From positions 145,923-209,922 of the forward strand of contig JAGLOO010000015.1 in NCBI GenBank assembly GCA_023138875.1: a DNA stretch of 64,000 nt, given 5' to 3'. Positions 24,792 through 34,175 of this stretch are shown piece after piece. Origin of the DNA: Bacteroidales bacterium (GTDB lineage: Bacteria; Bacteroidota; Bacteroidia; Bacteroidales; GCA-2748055). The translations under genes were made by a program, and so were the position numbers. Numbering within the stretch: the stretch's first letter is position 1; each line of letters opens with the position of its first letter. The notes under the pieces were generated by a model. The model saw only the letters and a program-made list of their open reading frames with translations, was not told the DNA's origin and did no database searches.

Positions 24792-25937
24792 CTAGGCCCG
24801 TTTGCGAAGCAAGAGGTCGTCAAATTTCGGGTGTTCGACTTCAAAGGAGGGTTTCTGATACAGTTTGTTCAAATACACAGGGATATGGAACAGTATTGTG
24901 GCCAGGGCCAGGGTAGTGAGGATCAACACTTCTCCATTTATACTTCTGAACAGGAAGGGCATGGCGATAAACAGCACATTGACCGATAAGATTATGAGGG
25001 TTACTTTAAGGTGGGACCCTCCCAAACGGAGCAACTGGTGATGAATATGTATCCGGTCAGCTACAAAAGGTGATCTCCCACGGAACATTCTAACCACCAT
25101 AACCCTGGTCGTATCGAAAAGGGGGACAATAAATACGCAGAGCAACACTGCCGGGACTTGATGGTTTTGATGCAAGAACAGAGTACTGTTCTCCATGTTC
25201 AGAAACCTGATTGCAAAAACAGAGAGCAGTAAGCCAATGATCATGGAACCAGTGTCTCCCAGGAATATCTTATTCTTCATGCTGAAGACATTAAAATAGA
25301 AGAAGGCGAAGAGGGCAGCGGCCAGGATAAAACTCATGATGGCATAGGCCAGCGGTCCGTCCTGCAGGAAAACGATCCCAAAGAAAAGAGAAGCTAGTAT
25401 ACCAATCCCCGAAGCCAGTCCGTCGATCCCGTCAATCAGATTGAAGCTGTTGACCAGGGCCTGGAAAAGGATCCAGGTGATGGCGAGACTGAAAATGTAC
25501 GGTAATTCTTGTATTCCAAAAAGACCATGGAGCGAAGTCAGGTAAAAATCGCCCGGCACCAGAATGATCAGTGCTGCAAGGGATTGCCCAATCAGCTTCT
25601 GATAGGCGGGAAGGGGCTGAAGATCATCCTTCAGTCCGACAAAAAAGAGAATGAGCATGCCGGCTATTATATATTTCAATTCATGGGCAGTGGTGATGCC
25701 TGTAAATACAACAGATGAGATAATCACTCCGGCAAAAATGGCGATTCCACCCAGATTCGGGGTTGGATGGAGATGTGAAGTCCGGTCATTGGGTTGGGCC
25801 ATCAGCCTTTTTTCTTTAGCTATTCTCACAATACTGGGTATAGCCGAGAAGGTGACCAGAAAGGTCATCAGGGCCGAGATTCCAATCAGCAGAAAGGGAG
25901 GAATAAAAAGCTCGTATAATTCGGTATTAAATATCAT
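24792..25937 (-). CDS. MraY/WecA-type undecaprenyl-phosphate sugar-1-phosphate transferase (copy 1)
   Basis: A 381-residue inner-membrane enzyme with about 10-11 hydrophobic segments that begins polysaccharide repeat-unit assembly by putting a sugar-1-phosphate (usually GlcNAc or a relative) on undecaprenyl phosphate. Visible motifs are RTSHLHPTPNLGGIAIFAG, GLKDDL, NSFNLIDGIDGLASGIGIL, IFLGDTGSMIIGLLL and ADRIHIHHQLLRLG (the HIHH substrate loop). Two close relatives lie at 36.5-37.6 and 37.9-39.0 kb, so the polysaccharide cluster is framed by copies of this gene. Confidence 0.9.
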   Translation of the reverse strand: MIFNTELYELFIPPFLLIGISALMTFLVTFSAIPSIVRIAKEKRLMAQPNDRTSHLHPTPNLGGIAIFAGVIISSVVFTGITTAHELKYIIAGMLILFFVGLKDDLQPLPAYQKLIGQSLAALIILVPGDFYLTSLHGLFGIQELPYIFSLAITWILFQALVNSFNLIDGIDGLASGIGILASLFFGIVFLQDGPLAYAIMSFILAAALFAFFYFNVFSMKNKIFLGDTGSMIIGLLLSVFAIRFLNMENSTLFLHQNHQVPAVLLCVFIVPLFDTTRVMVVRMFRGRSPFVADRIHIHHQLLRLGGSHLKVTLIILSVNVLFIAMPFLFRSINGEVLILTTLALATILFHIPVYLNKLYQKPSFEVEHPKFDDLLLRKRA

Positions 25938-25962
25938 ATATTGCCTTTTTCTTAGATTGATT

Positions 25963-25970
25963 CAAACATA
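25963..25970 (-). promoter_or_regulatory. Candidate -7 element upstream of WecA-like copy 1
   Basis: On the minus strand TATGTTTG fits TAnnTTTG and lies 25 bases before the start codon. A matching TTG at the usual distance is not clear. Confidence 0.35.
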
Positions 25971-26255
25971 TTGATTCTGATATGGTATCACATTGCGAAT
26001 AATAAGATCATCTGCTCTTAACCAAAAACCGTACCAAATGGGAACTACCCTACATATATCAGGATGAAAACCAAGGTAAAAAGGTTGGGTGAACGGTTAC
26101 ATTTTCTTAATAGAAAGGAAAGGAAACAACGCTTTTTATCTGCGGAGGCATATCCATCCGGTTGATCTTGTGGGCTAGCCCGAGTTTCCGGGTTACTTAA
26201 AAATGACGGTGTAATATACTCATAAGTAATGACATACGATCATCATTTCATTCCC

Positions 26256-26534
26256 CTAAATTGCAATGTAGTCATTCATTTCAAAGAGATCGAATAGCTT
26301 TTCTTGGATCTCGTCCATCTTGGTTAGCGTCCGGGTCTTCCGTTCCTTTTTATTTCCCTGTCCTTTCTGCTTAGGATAAATAATGATCACCTGTTTGATA
26401 CCCTTCAGTGATTCATGTAGCCGGCCCAGCGACAAGTTTATGTTTTCTTCCCTGATTTTCATAATCATCAGCGCCCTCATCAGTAGCGTGATTGTACATT
26501 ATAAGCCATGGACTTTGATTTTCTGGTCAGTCCA
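26256..26534 (-). pseudogene. Transposase C-terminal relic (IS1634/IS4-like)
   Basis: Minus-strand reading gives WTDQKIKVHGL, a stop codon, then CTITLLMRALMIMKIREENI and LHESLKGIKQVIIIYPKQKG, KMDEIQEKLFDLFEM. The WTDQKI.VH start and the LxGIKxVxxIYPKxKG / MDExQEKLF end are the C-terminal part of DDE transposases of the IS1634/IS4 type. A stop follows the WTDQ segment and the catalytic domain is missing, so it is dead. The ATG-started portion (26256-26480) is 74 residues. Confidence 0.65.
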
Positions 26535-26549
26535 GGATTAAACCAATAA

Positions 26550-26777
26550 AATATTAGTGATCTGCTTTTTAGTGATGAATTAAGTATGGTAAATAAGAGA
26601 GGAATCGCAGAGCAGTTTTTGGGTTTAGAGATATTGAAGAATGCTTCCTGTTACCATCAGACAGAACTTTTTTACTGGCACAGAGAAGCATTAAACAGCA
26701 ATGCAGAAGTTGATTATTTAATCCAGTGAAACAATGAAATCCTGCCTGTTGAAGTGAAATCAGGATCAAAAGGCTCA
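26550..26777 (+). pseudogene. DUF4143 ATPase C-terminal relic with in-frame stop
   Basis: The frame encodes DLLFSDELSMVNKRGIAEQF, then FYWHREALNSNAEVDYLIQ, a TGA at 26727-26729, and NNEILPVEVKSGSKGSM. These are the C-terminal restriction-endonuclease-like (DUF4143) segments of archaeal-type AAA ATPases (EVDYLI and VEVKSG hold the acidic and lysine residues). The ATPase half is absent. At 26774 the sequence switches abruptly to a copy of the DUF6933 gene's 3' end. Confidence 0.75.
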
Positions 26778-26860
26778 ATGACATGCTCTTATCATCAAAG
26801 GGATCCAGAAAATACGAGAAACCAACAGATATATTACAAAGGTTGGTTATTGAACTATGA
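26774..26860 (+). repeat. Scrap of the DUF6933 gene 3' end (homologous to 60658-60741)
   Basis: CTCAaTGACATGCTCTTATC and the following bases match 60658-60741 at roughly nine positions in ten. In the corresponding frame it encodes MLLSSKGSRKYEKPTDILQR, against MLLSSKGSGRYEKPTDILQR in the intact gene, and ends at a stop. The upstream part of that gene is absent here. Confidence 0.8.
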
Positions 26861-26975
26861 AAAAGTCAAATGTAACTTATATAGCATACTTATCAGCAGT
26901 GTAGTCCTGATCAGTATATTAACATACGGAGTTATTTTTTTGTTAACTTGTAATTTATACATGGAGGATACAAAA

Positions 26976-28688
26976 ATGACAAAGTACAGATGGAGTCTCC
27001 TGATTGTTGGAAGTAGTTTATTGTTGCTTTCATCCTTTTCATTGGGATCTCTCAGAAACAATAATAAGTTGTTAGTATATGAATACGTAAAACCATTTCT
27101 GTGGGGTGAGAATACATCTGGACGTCCTGGATATAAGGATTTTAGTTTTTTTTTAGATTCCACTAAGCTTCATCCACTGGGCCTGGGTAGTTATGCCTTT
27201 TTCAATCTTTGGCAAGGTACAGAGGATAATAATCCCGAATTGCTCAATATCGGTAGAAAGTATATTGATTATCTGGCCCAAGATTATCCATTTGTTCAAA
27301 GGAATGGGAATGCCACTCTATATAACTACCCATTCACCCATAAAGAGTATAAGGCTGGTGAATGGCATTCCGGAATGGCAAACAGCATAATCGCTCTCTC
27401 ATTTTTACAGGCCTATATAATTTTTGATGAACCATCCTATTTGCGGTATGCTGAGCAAGCTATGATGGGCGTTACGGAAGAAATAAGTAAAGGCGGAAGC
27501 GCACTAAAAGTTGAATCTGGTAAATGGTTCCTTGAATACGCTAGCAAAACTATCGATCACGACAAAGCAAGATTCGTTCTTAATGGGTTTCTGTATCAAT
27601 TGCTGGCTCTGAAATTGTATTGCGATATCACAGGAGATGAATATTTTATTAAGGAATACAAGTCAGGTCTGCTTGCTTATCAGGATTTGTACGAACAATT
27701 TCATTACGAATCAGGTGATTGGACCTATTATAGCCTGAATCCTAAAAGTGTTGAGACACCACATTATGTAATTTTTGATATTATCCTACTGGATGCTCTC
27801 TACGAGTTGACCAATGAAACGGTGTTTAATGTTGAATCCAGTTATCGCAGAAACATTCTTAGAAAGCATTATAACCTGGAATCCATACCTTTAAACAGAA
27901 GACAGGGTATTTACTGTTTTTCACAGGTAGGCCCACCACATCCATATTGGGTAGATATATATCCTACAACCATTAGGTTCCTATCAGAAAATGATTCCAA
28001 AGAAATTTACCTGAAGAATCCACGTGAGGTTGGAGTTCCAATTGAATCAAGGTGTTTCAGTATCGATACTCTGACCACTGATAAATACAGGATCGTGGAA
28101 GTCTGGGCAGTGTATCATTCCGATAGTGTACTTCTTTTCGAGAGTAAAATTGAAAATATTAAGCATGCTATCGAACCCGATATCTTTCCAGATTATGATC
28201 TTATGACCAATTTATTAGCTGAAAAAGAATCTTCAAAGCGGGCCATAATTCAAAACCCTGCCTCTGGAACGAATCTAAACAGGGGTGCGATAAGTGTTCA
28301 ATTTGATCAGGTATTTATTGGGAATAAGGATAAATACCTTGGGATAGTTATTAATAGTCAAAAGAAATTTACTTCCCTAAGAATATTTCTTACCAATACC
28401 TTGAATGAGAGAGCATCTCGATATTATCTTAATACTCTGGATTCTGGAAAAGATAACTTGATTCTGATTTCCGTCAATGGTTTTGGAAATATTGAACAAC
28501 TGACGAATACGAATTTTTCCTCATTGGAGCTTCATTTTTATAATGTCCCCCCTAAAGAAGATTCTCCGTATTCGATTGATATTAAGAATGTTGTATTCTT
28601 CCAAAGCAATTATAATCTCCTCCATTTTCTCAAAAGAAGACCAGCTGTCATATTCACGGAAAAGAAGACTCCAGGGTTTTTATATTAG
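26976..28688 (+). CDS. D-glucuronyl C5-epimerase family protein with extra C-terminal domain
   Basis: A 570-residue protein starting MTKYRWSLLIVGSSLLLLSS, a signal anchor; ATG 26976 is chosen for the GGAGGA nine bases upstream (26961 is an in-frame alternative; the frame extends back to 26754 only through relic DNA). Residues about 50-330 form an alpha/alpha-toroid domain of the heparosan/glucuronyl C5-epimerase family: GEWHSGMANSIIALSFLQAY is the clearest motif, and WFLEYA, VLNGFLYQLLALKLY and GDWTYYSL follow. The last about 200 residues look like a beta-sandwich. It probably modifies uronic acids of the polysaccharide made by the neighbouring cluster. It is convergent with that cluster. Confidence 0.75.
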   Translation: MTKYRWSLLIVGSSLLLLSSFSLGSLRNNNKLLVYEYVKPFLWGENTSGRPGYKDFSFFLDSTKLHPLGLGSYAFFNLWQGTEDNNPELLNIGRKYIDYLAQDYPFVQRNGNATLYNYPFTHKEYKAGEWHSGMANSIIALSFLQAYIIFDEPSYLRYAEQAMMGVTEEISKGGSALKVESGKWFLEYASKTIDHDKARFVLNGFLYQLLALKLYCDITGDEYFIKEYKSGLLAYQDLYEQFHYESGDWTYYSLNPKSVETPHYVIFDIILLDALYELTNETVFNVESSYRRNILRKHYNLESIPLNRRQGIYCFSQVGPPHPYWVDIYPTTIRFLSENDSKEIYLKNPREVGVPIESRCFSIDTLTTDKYRIVEVWAVYHSDSVLLFESKIENIKHAIEPDIFPDYDLMTNLLAEKESSKRAIIQNPASGTNLNRGAISVQFDQVFIGNKDKYLGIVINSQKKFTSLRIFLTNTLNERASRYYLNTLDSGKDNLILISVNGFGNIEQLTNTNFSSLELHFYNVPPKEDSPYSIDIKNVVFFQSNYNLLHFLKRRPAVIFTEKKTPGFLY

Positions 28689-28735
28689 TATGGTAGATGG
28701 TGAATATGTATTTACCAATACTCTTCCTTTCTTTG

Positions 28736-29953
28736 TTAGTGAAATACAGCACTAATAATATCATACATTTTTTTTGCCAGTCTTTTTCGGTCGTATGTTT
28801 TAGCTAATTCCTGGCAACCCTTTTTTATGCTCTCTGTATCTGCCGACTCTGAGAAAAGCTTTTCGGTCTTATCAATAAAATCGGAAACATTTTCCGGTTC
28901 GTAATAGTAACCCGCGCCGAATTTTTCTACAATCCTACGCGCTTCTCCATCCACCCCAATTAATAGTGGAATTTGCATAGCAGTTGCTTCAAAAATCTTG
29001 GAAGGAATAGCGCCTTTAAATAGATCACTTTTTCTTAAGTTAATTATGGCTGCATCAAGAACACTTAAGTAATCCATTACCTCTTTCTTTGCTACTGAAT
29101 CAAGCATAGTTACGTTGTGGATTTTCTCAGATTCTACTTTTTGAACCAGCTTGTTCTTTTCAGCCCCGTTGCCAATGAACAAAAAATGAAATGAAGCGTC
29201 CTTTTTCTGCAATTGTCTGGCACAATCCAGAATGAAATCCAGTTTATGCGCCATTCCATGAGTTCCTAAATATCCCAAGACCTTTTTATTGTTCAGCTTA
29301 AGTTCCTTTACGATCTTCTCATTTTTGGATTGGGGTTGATATAAATCAAGATTGGCCCCATTATTTACAACATCAATTTTGTCAAATGGTATTCCTTTTT
29401 GATGGATTTTTTGTTTAAGGCCTTCAGTTACAGTTACTATCTTCTTTGAACTGCGGTAGCACCATTTCTCTTCTTTTTCAAAATACCTGATAATAATATT
29501 GTCTTTGATTGCCCCTACCGTTTTTATGGATTCGGGCCAGAGGTCCCGTACTTCCATGATCCAGGGTTTCCGTTTCCAAAAGGAGAGCGAACGACCCGCA
29601 AGTGCGGTAAAGAATTGTGGCGAAGTAGCTATAATTATATCTGCCTTTTCAAACAAACCGTGGATAAAAGCGGTCACTGAAAAAGAGATGAAGTCAAAGG
29701 TCCTTTTAAAAAAACCTTCATTTGCTGAGATGTAGCTCCAAACCCTGATGACTTTGATACCGTCAATCCATTCTGTTTTTTTCCAGCTGTTTTGATAACC
29801 ATCATACACTTTCCCTTGAGGAAAATTTGGGAAACATGTAATAACCGTGATTTCAGCTCCGGCTTTCACCCATTCCTTGCAGTGTTCAATCGTCCGTGTC
29901 GCCGGGGCATTAACTTCAGGTGGAAAATTATCGGTTAAGAAAAGAATCTTCAT
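28736..29953 (-). CDS. Glycosyltransferase family 4, WcaI/WbuB-like
   Basis: A 405-residue GT-B fold enzyme. The N-terminal part begins ILFLTDNFPPEVNAPATRTIEHCKEW, characteristic of the WbuB/WcaI-type GT4 proteins, with VITCFPNFPQGKVYDGY. The donor-binding half shows LGYLGTHGMAHKLDFIL, FLFIGNGAEKNKL, and the EX7E-like segment FKGAIPSKIFEATAMQIPLLIG. It adds a sugar to the growing lipid-linked repeat unit at the cytoplasmic face. Last gene of the minus-strand cluster; 37 bases separate it from the next gene upstream. Confidence 0.88.
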   Translation of the reverse strand: MKILFLTDNFPPEVNAPATRTIEHCKEWVKAGAEITVITCFPNFPQGKVYDGYQNSWKKTEWIDGIKVIRVWSYISANEGFFKRTFDFISFSVTAFIHGLFEKADIIIATSPQFFTALAGRSLSFWKRKPWIMEVRDLWPESIKTVGAIKDNIIIRYFEKEEKWCYRSSKKIVTVTEGLKQKIHQKGIPFDKIDVVNNGANLDLYQPQSKNEKIVKELKLNNKKVLGYLGTHGMAHKLDFILDCARQLQKKDASFHFLFIGNGAEKNKLVQKVESEKIHNVTMLDSVAKKEVMDYLSVLDAAIINLRKSDLFKGAIPSKIFEATAMQIPLLIGVDGEARRIVEKFGAGYYYEPENVSDFIDKTEKLFSESADTESIKKGCQELAKTYDRKRLAKKMYDIISAVFH

Positions 29954-29990
29954 TTAAAGAAGATTTATGAGATTGTTTTTTCGGTGGTCA

Positions 29991-31160
29991 TTATATAATA
30001 CTCTTATAGAGATTTAATAGCTCTTTCTTCTCATTCTCCCAACTGTATTTAGTCTGAATCAATTCAATACCATTTTTTCCTTTCGCTTCAAGTTCTGCCT
30101 GATTCAGATTGATAATCTTGATAATGGAATTAACGATCGAATTAATATCCTCAGGATCACATACAGATCCAACGTTGTTCTGGACGACTATCTTTTTCCA
30201 TAGATCGAAATCAGAACAAAGTATTGGCAATCCTGCCGACATATATTCGAATATCTTATTTGGCAAAGCTTCTATATGATTTTTCATAGGTTTAAATATA
30301 CAAATACCACACACAGCCTTGCTAAATTCCATAGCCATCCGGGATCTTGAGATAGTCCCTAGGTATTCAACGTATTTCCATCCGCCCAATGCTTCTAACT
30401 CTTCTTTATAAGAGACAGGATATATCGGACCAGCCAGTACCAGTTTAATCGGCTCTTTAGTATTAGCTATTTCAATGGCATTCACCAGATTTGTTATATT
30501 CCTGATTTCGGTTATGCCCCCCACATAAATAAAAGTAGTTGATTGAGCGGAACTACCTGGAGCCTGACCGGATAATAATTCCTGCCGGTAGGGATAGTTA
30601 TAAATGACCTTTACGTTTTCAAATCTCCTGGTATCATAAGAAGTTTTTATCGATGGTGTTGCTGTGATAATCAAATCAAACCGCCTACAGAGTATATTCT
30701 CAATGTGTTTATAAAGGAATGATAATACCTTGCGTGCAAATCCGGATAAATACGGCTTTTCAGAAATGGTATCTACATAGTTTTCGTGAACATCGTAGAT
30801 CACCTTCTTGCCTGTAATCTTTAAGAGAGCACCACAAACTATAAGGTCAGGATCATGAAAATGATAAACACTGCATCTCTTATTGATCCGGAAGAACATA
30901 CCAAAGGAACGTATGAATCTTCCAATACGTCGTTCTATATTAAAACCCTCATTATACACAACTGTCAGGTTGGGATGAGTAGCTTTGTCCTTCCGTGGGT
31001 TCGCGTTGGATATATCCTGGCCATATTGATTAGTATAATACAATACCTTGTAACCTGCCTTCAGCAGGGTCATCACCTCTTTTCTGAAAATCCTGATATC
31101 ATTTGCAGGATGAGTAGAGGTAAATACACATATGTCATATTCCATTTTTGATAACTTCAC
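29991..31160 (-). CDS. Glycosyltransferase (GT4-like)
   Basis: A 389-residue GT-B fold glycosyltransferase. Signs are FTSTHPANDIRIFRKEVMTL at the N-terminus, YHFHDPDLIVCGALLK, KKVIYDVHENY, and in the C-terminal half FIYVGGITEIRNI, LVLAGPIY and ALPNKIFEYMSAGLPILCSD (the nucleotide-sugar binding EX7E motif). The acceptor and sugar are unknown. Its start overlaps the stop of the O-antigen-ligase-like gene by four bases, showing translational coupling in the cluster. Confidence 0.88.
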   Translation of the reverse strand: MKLSKMEYDICVFTSTHPANDIRIFRKEVMTLLKAGYKVLYYTNQYGQDISNANPRKDKATHPNLTVVYNEGFNIERRIGRFIRSFGMFFRINKRCSVYHFHDPDLIVCGALLKITGKKVIYDVHENYVDTISEKPYLSGFARKVLSFLYKHIENILCRRFDLIITATPSIKTSYDTRRFENVKVIYNYPYRQELLSGQAPGSSAQSTTFIYVGGITEIRNITNLVNAIEIANTKEPIKLVLAGPIYPVSYKEELEALGGWKYVEYLGTISRSRMAMEFSKAVCGICIFKPMKNHIEALPNKIFEYMSAGLPILCSDFDLWKKIVVQNNVGSVCDPEDINSIVNSIIKIINLNQAELEAKGKNGIELIQTKYSWENEKKELLNLYKSII

Positions 31161-32905
31161 CTTTTTATGATTCTCATTGTTGGATCTACAAAGATAACCT
31201 CACCAGTAATACTGTCAGGTTCATTGGTGTGATGTTTTCCAAGTGTCAGAACGAGAAGTGCCCTTCCTTTAACTGTTGTAGTGTTTATCGACAGGAACTG
31301 CCATTGGTCTCTGATTTTCATGTTAGCGTAGTGATCATTGGGTTTTTGAATTTGTCCCCTGCCAGATATTCTGACTTGATCTCCATTGAAACTCTCCCCA
31401 ATATAACAGTATACTGTTAAGACAACACTGTCTCCATTTCTTACATTACTCTCGTTAATGATGGACTGGGCAAACAGATTACCTTTCAATTGTTTCTCAA
31501 AACTATTTTTATTCAGAAGACATCCTTTGGTGTCAACCGAAATGTCATCCGGGATATCTCCAGGTAAATTCCGGTACTCTATTTCGCTATGATCCAGAGA
31601 CATGTAGGTGGATGGGTCAGTTGAATCGAATTTAATTATTTGTTTGCTTAGGATTCCAAATAAGATCAGGAAACAGAGGGAGGCTATCAAGGTAGTATAG
31701 AATATCTTTATCTTATATGGAGAAATATGAATTTTGGTGGGAGGAAACAGAAAAAAAGTTGTAAAAAGAATTACCCCTGATAGTCTGTAGAGTATTACCT
31801 CAAAAAGCATTGTGAATGAGAAAAGGAGTGGGAGCCCAAACCTCATGAGATTTGGCATATTCTTATTGCTCAAAACATAAACAAGCATAATGCCCAGAAC
31901 TATAATTGGACCTACTACTCCGCAATCGAGCCAACTCTGGATGAACTGATTATGTGCATCAGGTCTGAGCTGAAATTGAATAACTCTTTCCAGTTGCGCA
32001 GTGGATTCAATCAAAAGATATTGGCCATCTCCAAGTCCATATCCGAAAACCGGACTCTCTTTAATTAAGCCCCAGGCAGCTTTCCATAAATCATACCTGA
32101 CGTTGGACATGATTACTTCAAACACAGTGGATTCGCTGGTGATGTAATTTGATAGCCTCGGGTGAAAGGAAAACAGAAGCGTATAACAAGTTATAAGAAG
32201 AAGAGAAATAAAAAATGACTTTCTGAATTCCCAGGATATATATACCTGCATTATTAATATTATGGAGTATACAAGAATAATTGATCTGGCTCCTAATAAG
32301 AATAGTATCGCCCAGATTAATATGGCATAGAGTATCCTTATCAAATAAAAATTTTTGAAACCAGCAGTGTTAAAAGCACTGTTGAAACTCAGATAGCCAG
32401 CTATAAGAGCTATCCCGATATATGTCCTGTGATTGTAATCATGAAGGAGATTGTGAAGAATCCTGATTGAATTAGACGAAACGAAATCAAGGTCGCTAAA
32501 CAACAGGGGATAGACCAAGCCTGCAGCAATATAGATAATGATAAAAAGGTTCCCGGCGATGACGCCCTGATAGAAATGGGGTGATAAATCTCTAATACGC
32601 TCCTGGCCATAGATAATCACAACCATTGGTATTATTACTAGGACAAGCTGAGTAGTGCTTTTGGTTAATCCAAATTGTAGGTTCAAGGAATATATCAGAC
32701 TAAGAAAGCCTGTAAGAAACAATGAAATAAATAAAAGAGCTAAAGCAATACCTTTTTTGGATATGCGGTATTGATTTGTTATTGCAATGATGATTTGTAG
32801 AGAAACGAATAGAAACACAATCTTCGATTGTATCCAGATGGGCAAGCTAAGAGAGATACCCAATACAATGAACGAATATTTTTGGATCAGCCTGTTATCT
32901 CTCAT
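31157..32905 (-). CDS. O-antigen ligase/polymerase-like membrane protein with C-terminal extracytoplasmic domain
   Basis: A 582-residue protein with about 11-12 membrane segments over residues 10-420. The periplasmic-loop motif GYGLGDGQYLL followed by RPDAHNQFIQSWLDCGVVGPI is the Wzy_C/O-antigen ligase signature, with the conserved His in DAHNQF. The C-terminal about 160 residues (from about residue 425) are hydrophilic and beta-rich and ride on the membrane part, which is unusual for WaaL. A second polymerase-like protein (32895-34175) follows upstream, so this one is more likely the ligase. It overlaps the neighbours by 4 and 11 bases. Confidence 0.82.
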   Translation of the reverse strand: MRDNRLIQKYSFIVLGISLSLPIWIQSKIVFLFVSLQIIIAITNQYRISKKGIALALLFISLFLTGFLSLIYSLNLQFGLTKSTTQLVLVIIPMVVIIYGQERIRDLSPHFYQGVIAGNLFIIIYIAAGLVYPLLFSDLDFVSSNSIRILHNLLHDYNHRTYIGIALIAGYLSFNSAFNTAGFKNFYLIRILYAILIWAILFLLGARSIILVYSIILIMQVYISWEFRKSFFISLLLITCYTLLFSFHPRLSNYITSESTVFEVIMSNVRYDLWKAAWGLIKESPVFGYGLGDGQYLLIESTAQLERVIQFQLRPDAHNQFIQSWLDCGVVGPIIVLGIMLVYVLSNKNMPNLMRFGLPLLFSFTMLFEVILYRLSGVILFTTFFLFPPTKIHISPYKIKIFYTTLIASLCFLILFGILSKQIIKFDSTDPSTYMSLDHSEIEYRNLPGDIPDDISVDTKGCLLNKNSFEKQLKGNLFAQSIINESNVRNGDSVVLTVYCYIGESFNGDQVRISGRGQIQKPNDHYANMKIRDQWQFLSINTTTVKGRALLVLTLGKHHTNEPDSITGEVIFVDPTMRIIKR

Positions 32906-34175
32906 AATTCTTTAAACAGAAGAATGCAAAAATGATCAGAAAGGCATATCCATGTGTAAGCAGCAGCGTTCCAAGAGATGCCGAATTGAAATAGAAGATA
33001 TATGAAAAAATGATACCAAAGAAAATGTGATTGATGTTCATTCTGTCCAATAGCAGAAAGGTGTAGGATATGATAGAGGAATTTATAATTACACCTATCC
33101 AGCCCATGCTTAGAAACCCATCCGGTACAACGCCTACATTTGCATTTAATCCTTCAATCCCAATGACTTTCTCTCCAACAAACCGAGATAGAGATAAACC
33201 ATAGTCTGCCTCACCAATAAACGATAAGATTGAATGGGTGTAATAGGTCTTTTCGTGAATACGAAAGTAATTATAATATACCTCCTCCATTAGAGGAGGT
33301 ATGAATAACACCCTGCGTATCAGGATGAACTGAATTGCAGAGAAATCGAATATCTTATACTCAAGAATCCCTAGAAATATAAGGAGTATCAATGTGATGG
33401 CAAAGAACTGAAGTTTATACTTATAGGTTGTTCCCAGGTAGAAAAACAGGGCAACAAAGATGCCGAAGTATATACTTTTCGAGGCTCCACTGGCCAGGTA
33501 TAGATATGTAGTTAGCATTACAACTAACAGGAGTATCAACTTCTTGTTTTGCTGAATGCTCACGACAATTATTGCCGGTAACAAAACCCGGGAGAGAGGT
33601 AGAAGTAAATACGTTGAACCTTTAAAATGCTCAATCTCTCTGAATAAGAATCTGGTGGTGTATATATCTTTAAACCATAAATTCTTTATGTTGATATAGG
33701 GCAGGTAGTAAAGAAAGGGTAAGAACAGGGCAATTGCAATGGCCAGAATTATTGTTTGGTTTGGATCTTGCTCAATATTGATAACCTTGCTCTTCAAGTT
33801 GTGTACCCTTAGCTTAGAGAATAGGAAAAGGATAAAAAGGAAAACCATGTATCCAACGGATGCACGCAGGTCGCCGCTACTATATGTATAGAAAATGAGT
33901 TGAGGGAACAGGCAAATAATTAGTATTATATGCCAGACAGTATGTAGAAGCCCTGCATTTATCCACGAGCCCGCCTGAATGAAAAGCAGAACGAATAGCA
34001 TCGAAATCAACAACCTGTGAAATCGAAAATCATTATGAAATCCCATATACTCAAAGGCAGGTGATACTACGACTACATAGGAGAGGATCAATAAGAAGAA
34101 TACCATCAGTTCCAATATTTGGATACTAATAGTATTCGAAAATGATAGTTTTTTTTCTCTAATGGATAGTCTCAT
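32895..34175 (-). CDS. Wzy-like O-antigen/exopolysaccharide polymerase
   Basis: A 426-residue inner-membrane protein with about 12 hydrophobic segments and no soluble domain. Wzy polymerases are poorly conserved; the call rests on size, topology, a large periplasmic loop (about residues 290-360, containing RIHEKTYYTHSILSFIGEADYGL), and its place between the flippase and ligase-like genes. It joins repeat units in the periplasm. Starts 11 bases inside the preceding reading direction of the ligase gene and overlaps wzx by 17 bases. Confidence 0.72.
   Translation of the reverse strand: MRLSIREKKLSFSNTISIQILELMVFFLLILSYVVVVSPAFEYMGFHNDFRFHRLLISMLFVLLFIQAGSWINAGLLHTVWHIILIICLFPQLIFYTYSSGDLRASVGYMVFLFILFLFSKLRVHNLKSKVINIEQDPNQTIILAIAIALFLPFLYYLPYINIKNLWFKDIYTTRFLFREIEHFKGSTYLLLPLSRVLLPAIIVVSIQQNKKLILLLVVMLTTYLYLASGASKSIYFGIFVALFFYLGTTYKYKLQFFAITLILLIFLGILEYKIFDFSAIQFILIRRVLFIPPLMEEVYYNYFRIHEKTYYTHSILSFIGEADYGLSLSRFVGEKVIGIEGLNANVGVVPDGFLSMGWIGVIINSSIISYTFLLLDRMNINHIFFGIIFSYIFYFNSASLGTLLLTHGYAFLIIFAFFCLKNYER

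Noticed and set aside
26754..26975. Long upstream extension of the C5-epimerase gene (frame open from 26754)
   Set aside because: The first part of the frame is DUF4143 and DUF6933 relic DNA that happens to be in frame; the start at 26976 has a ribosome-binding site and signal anchor.
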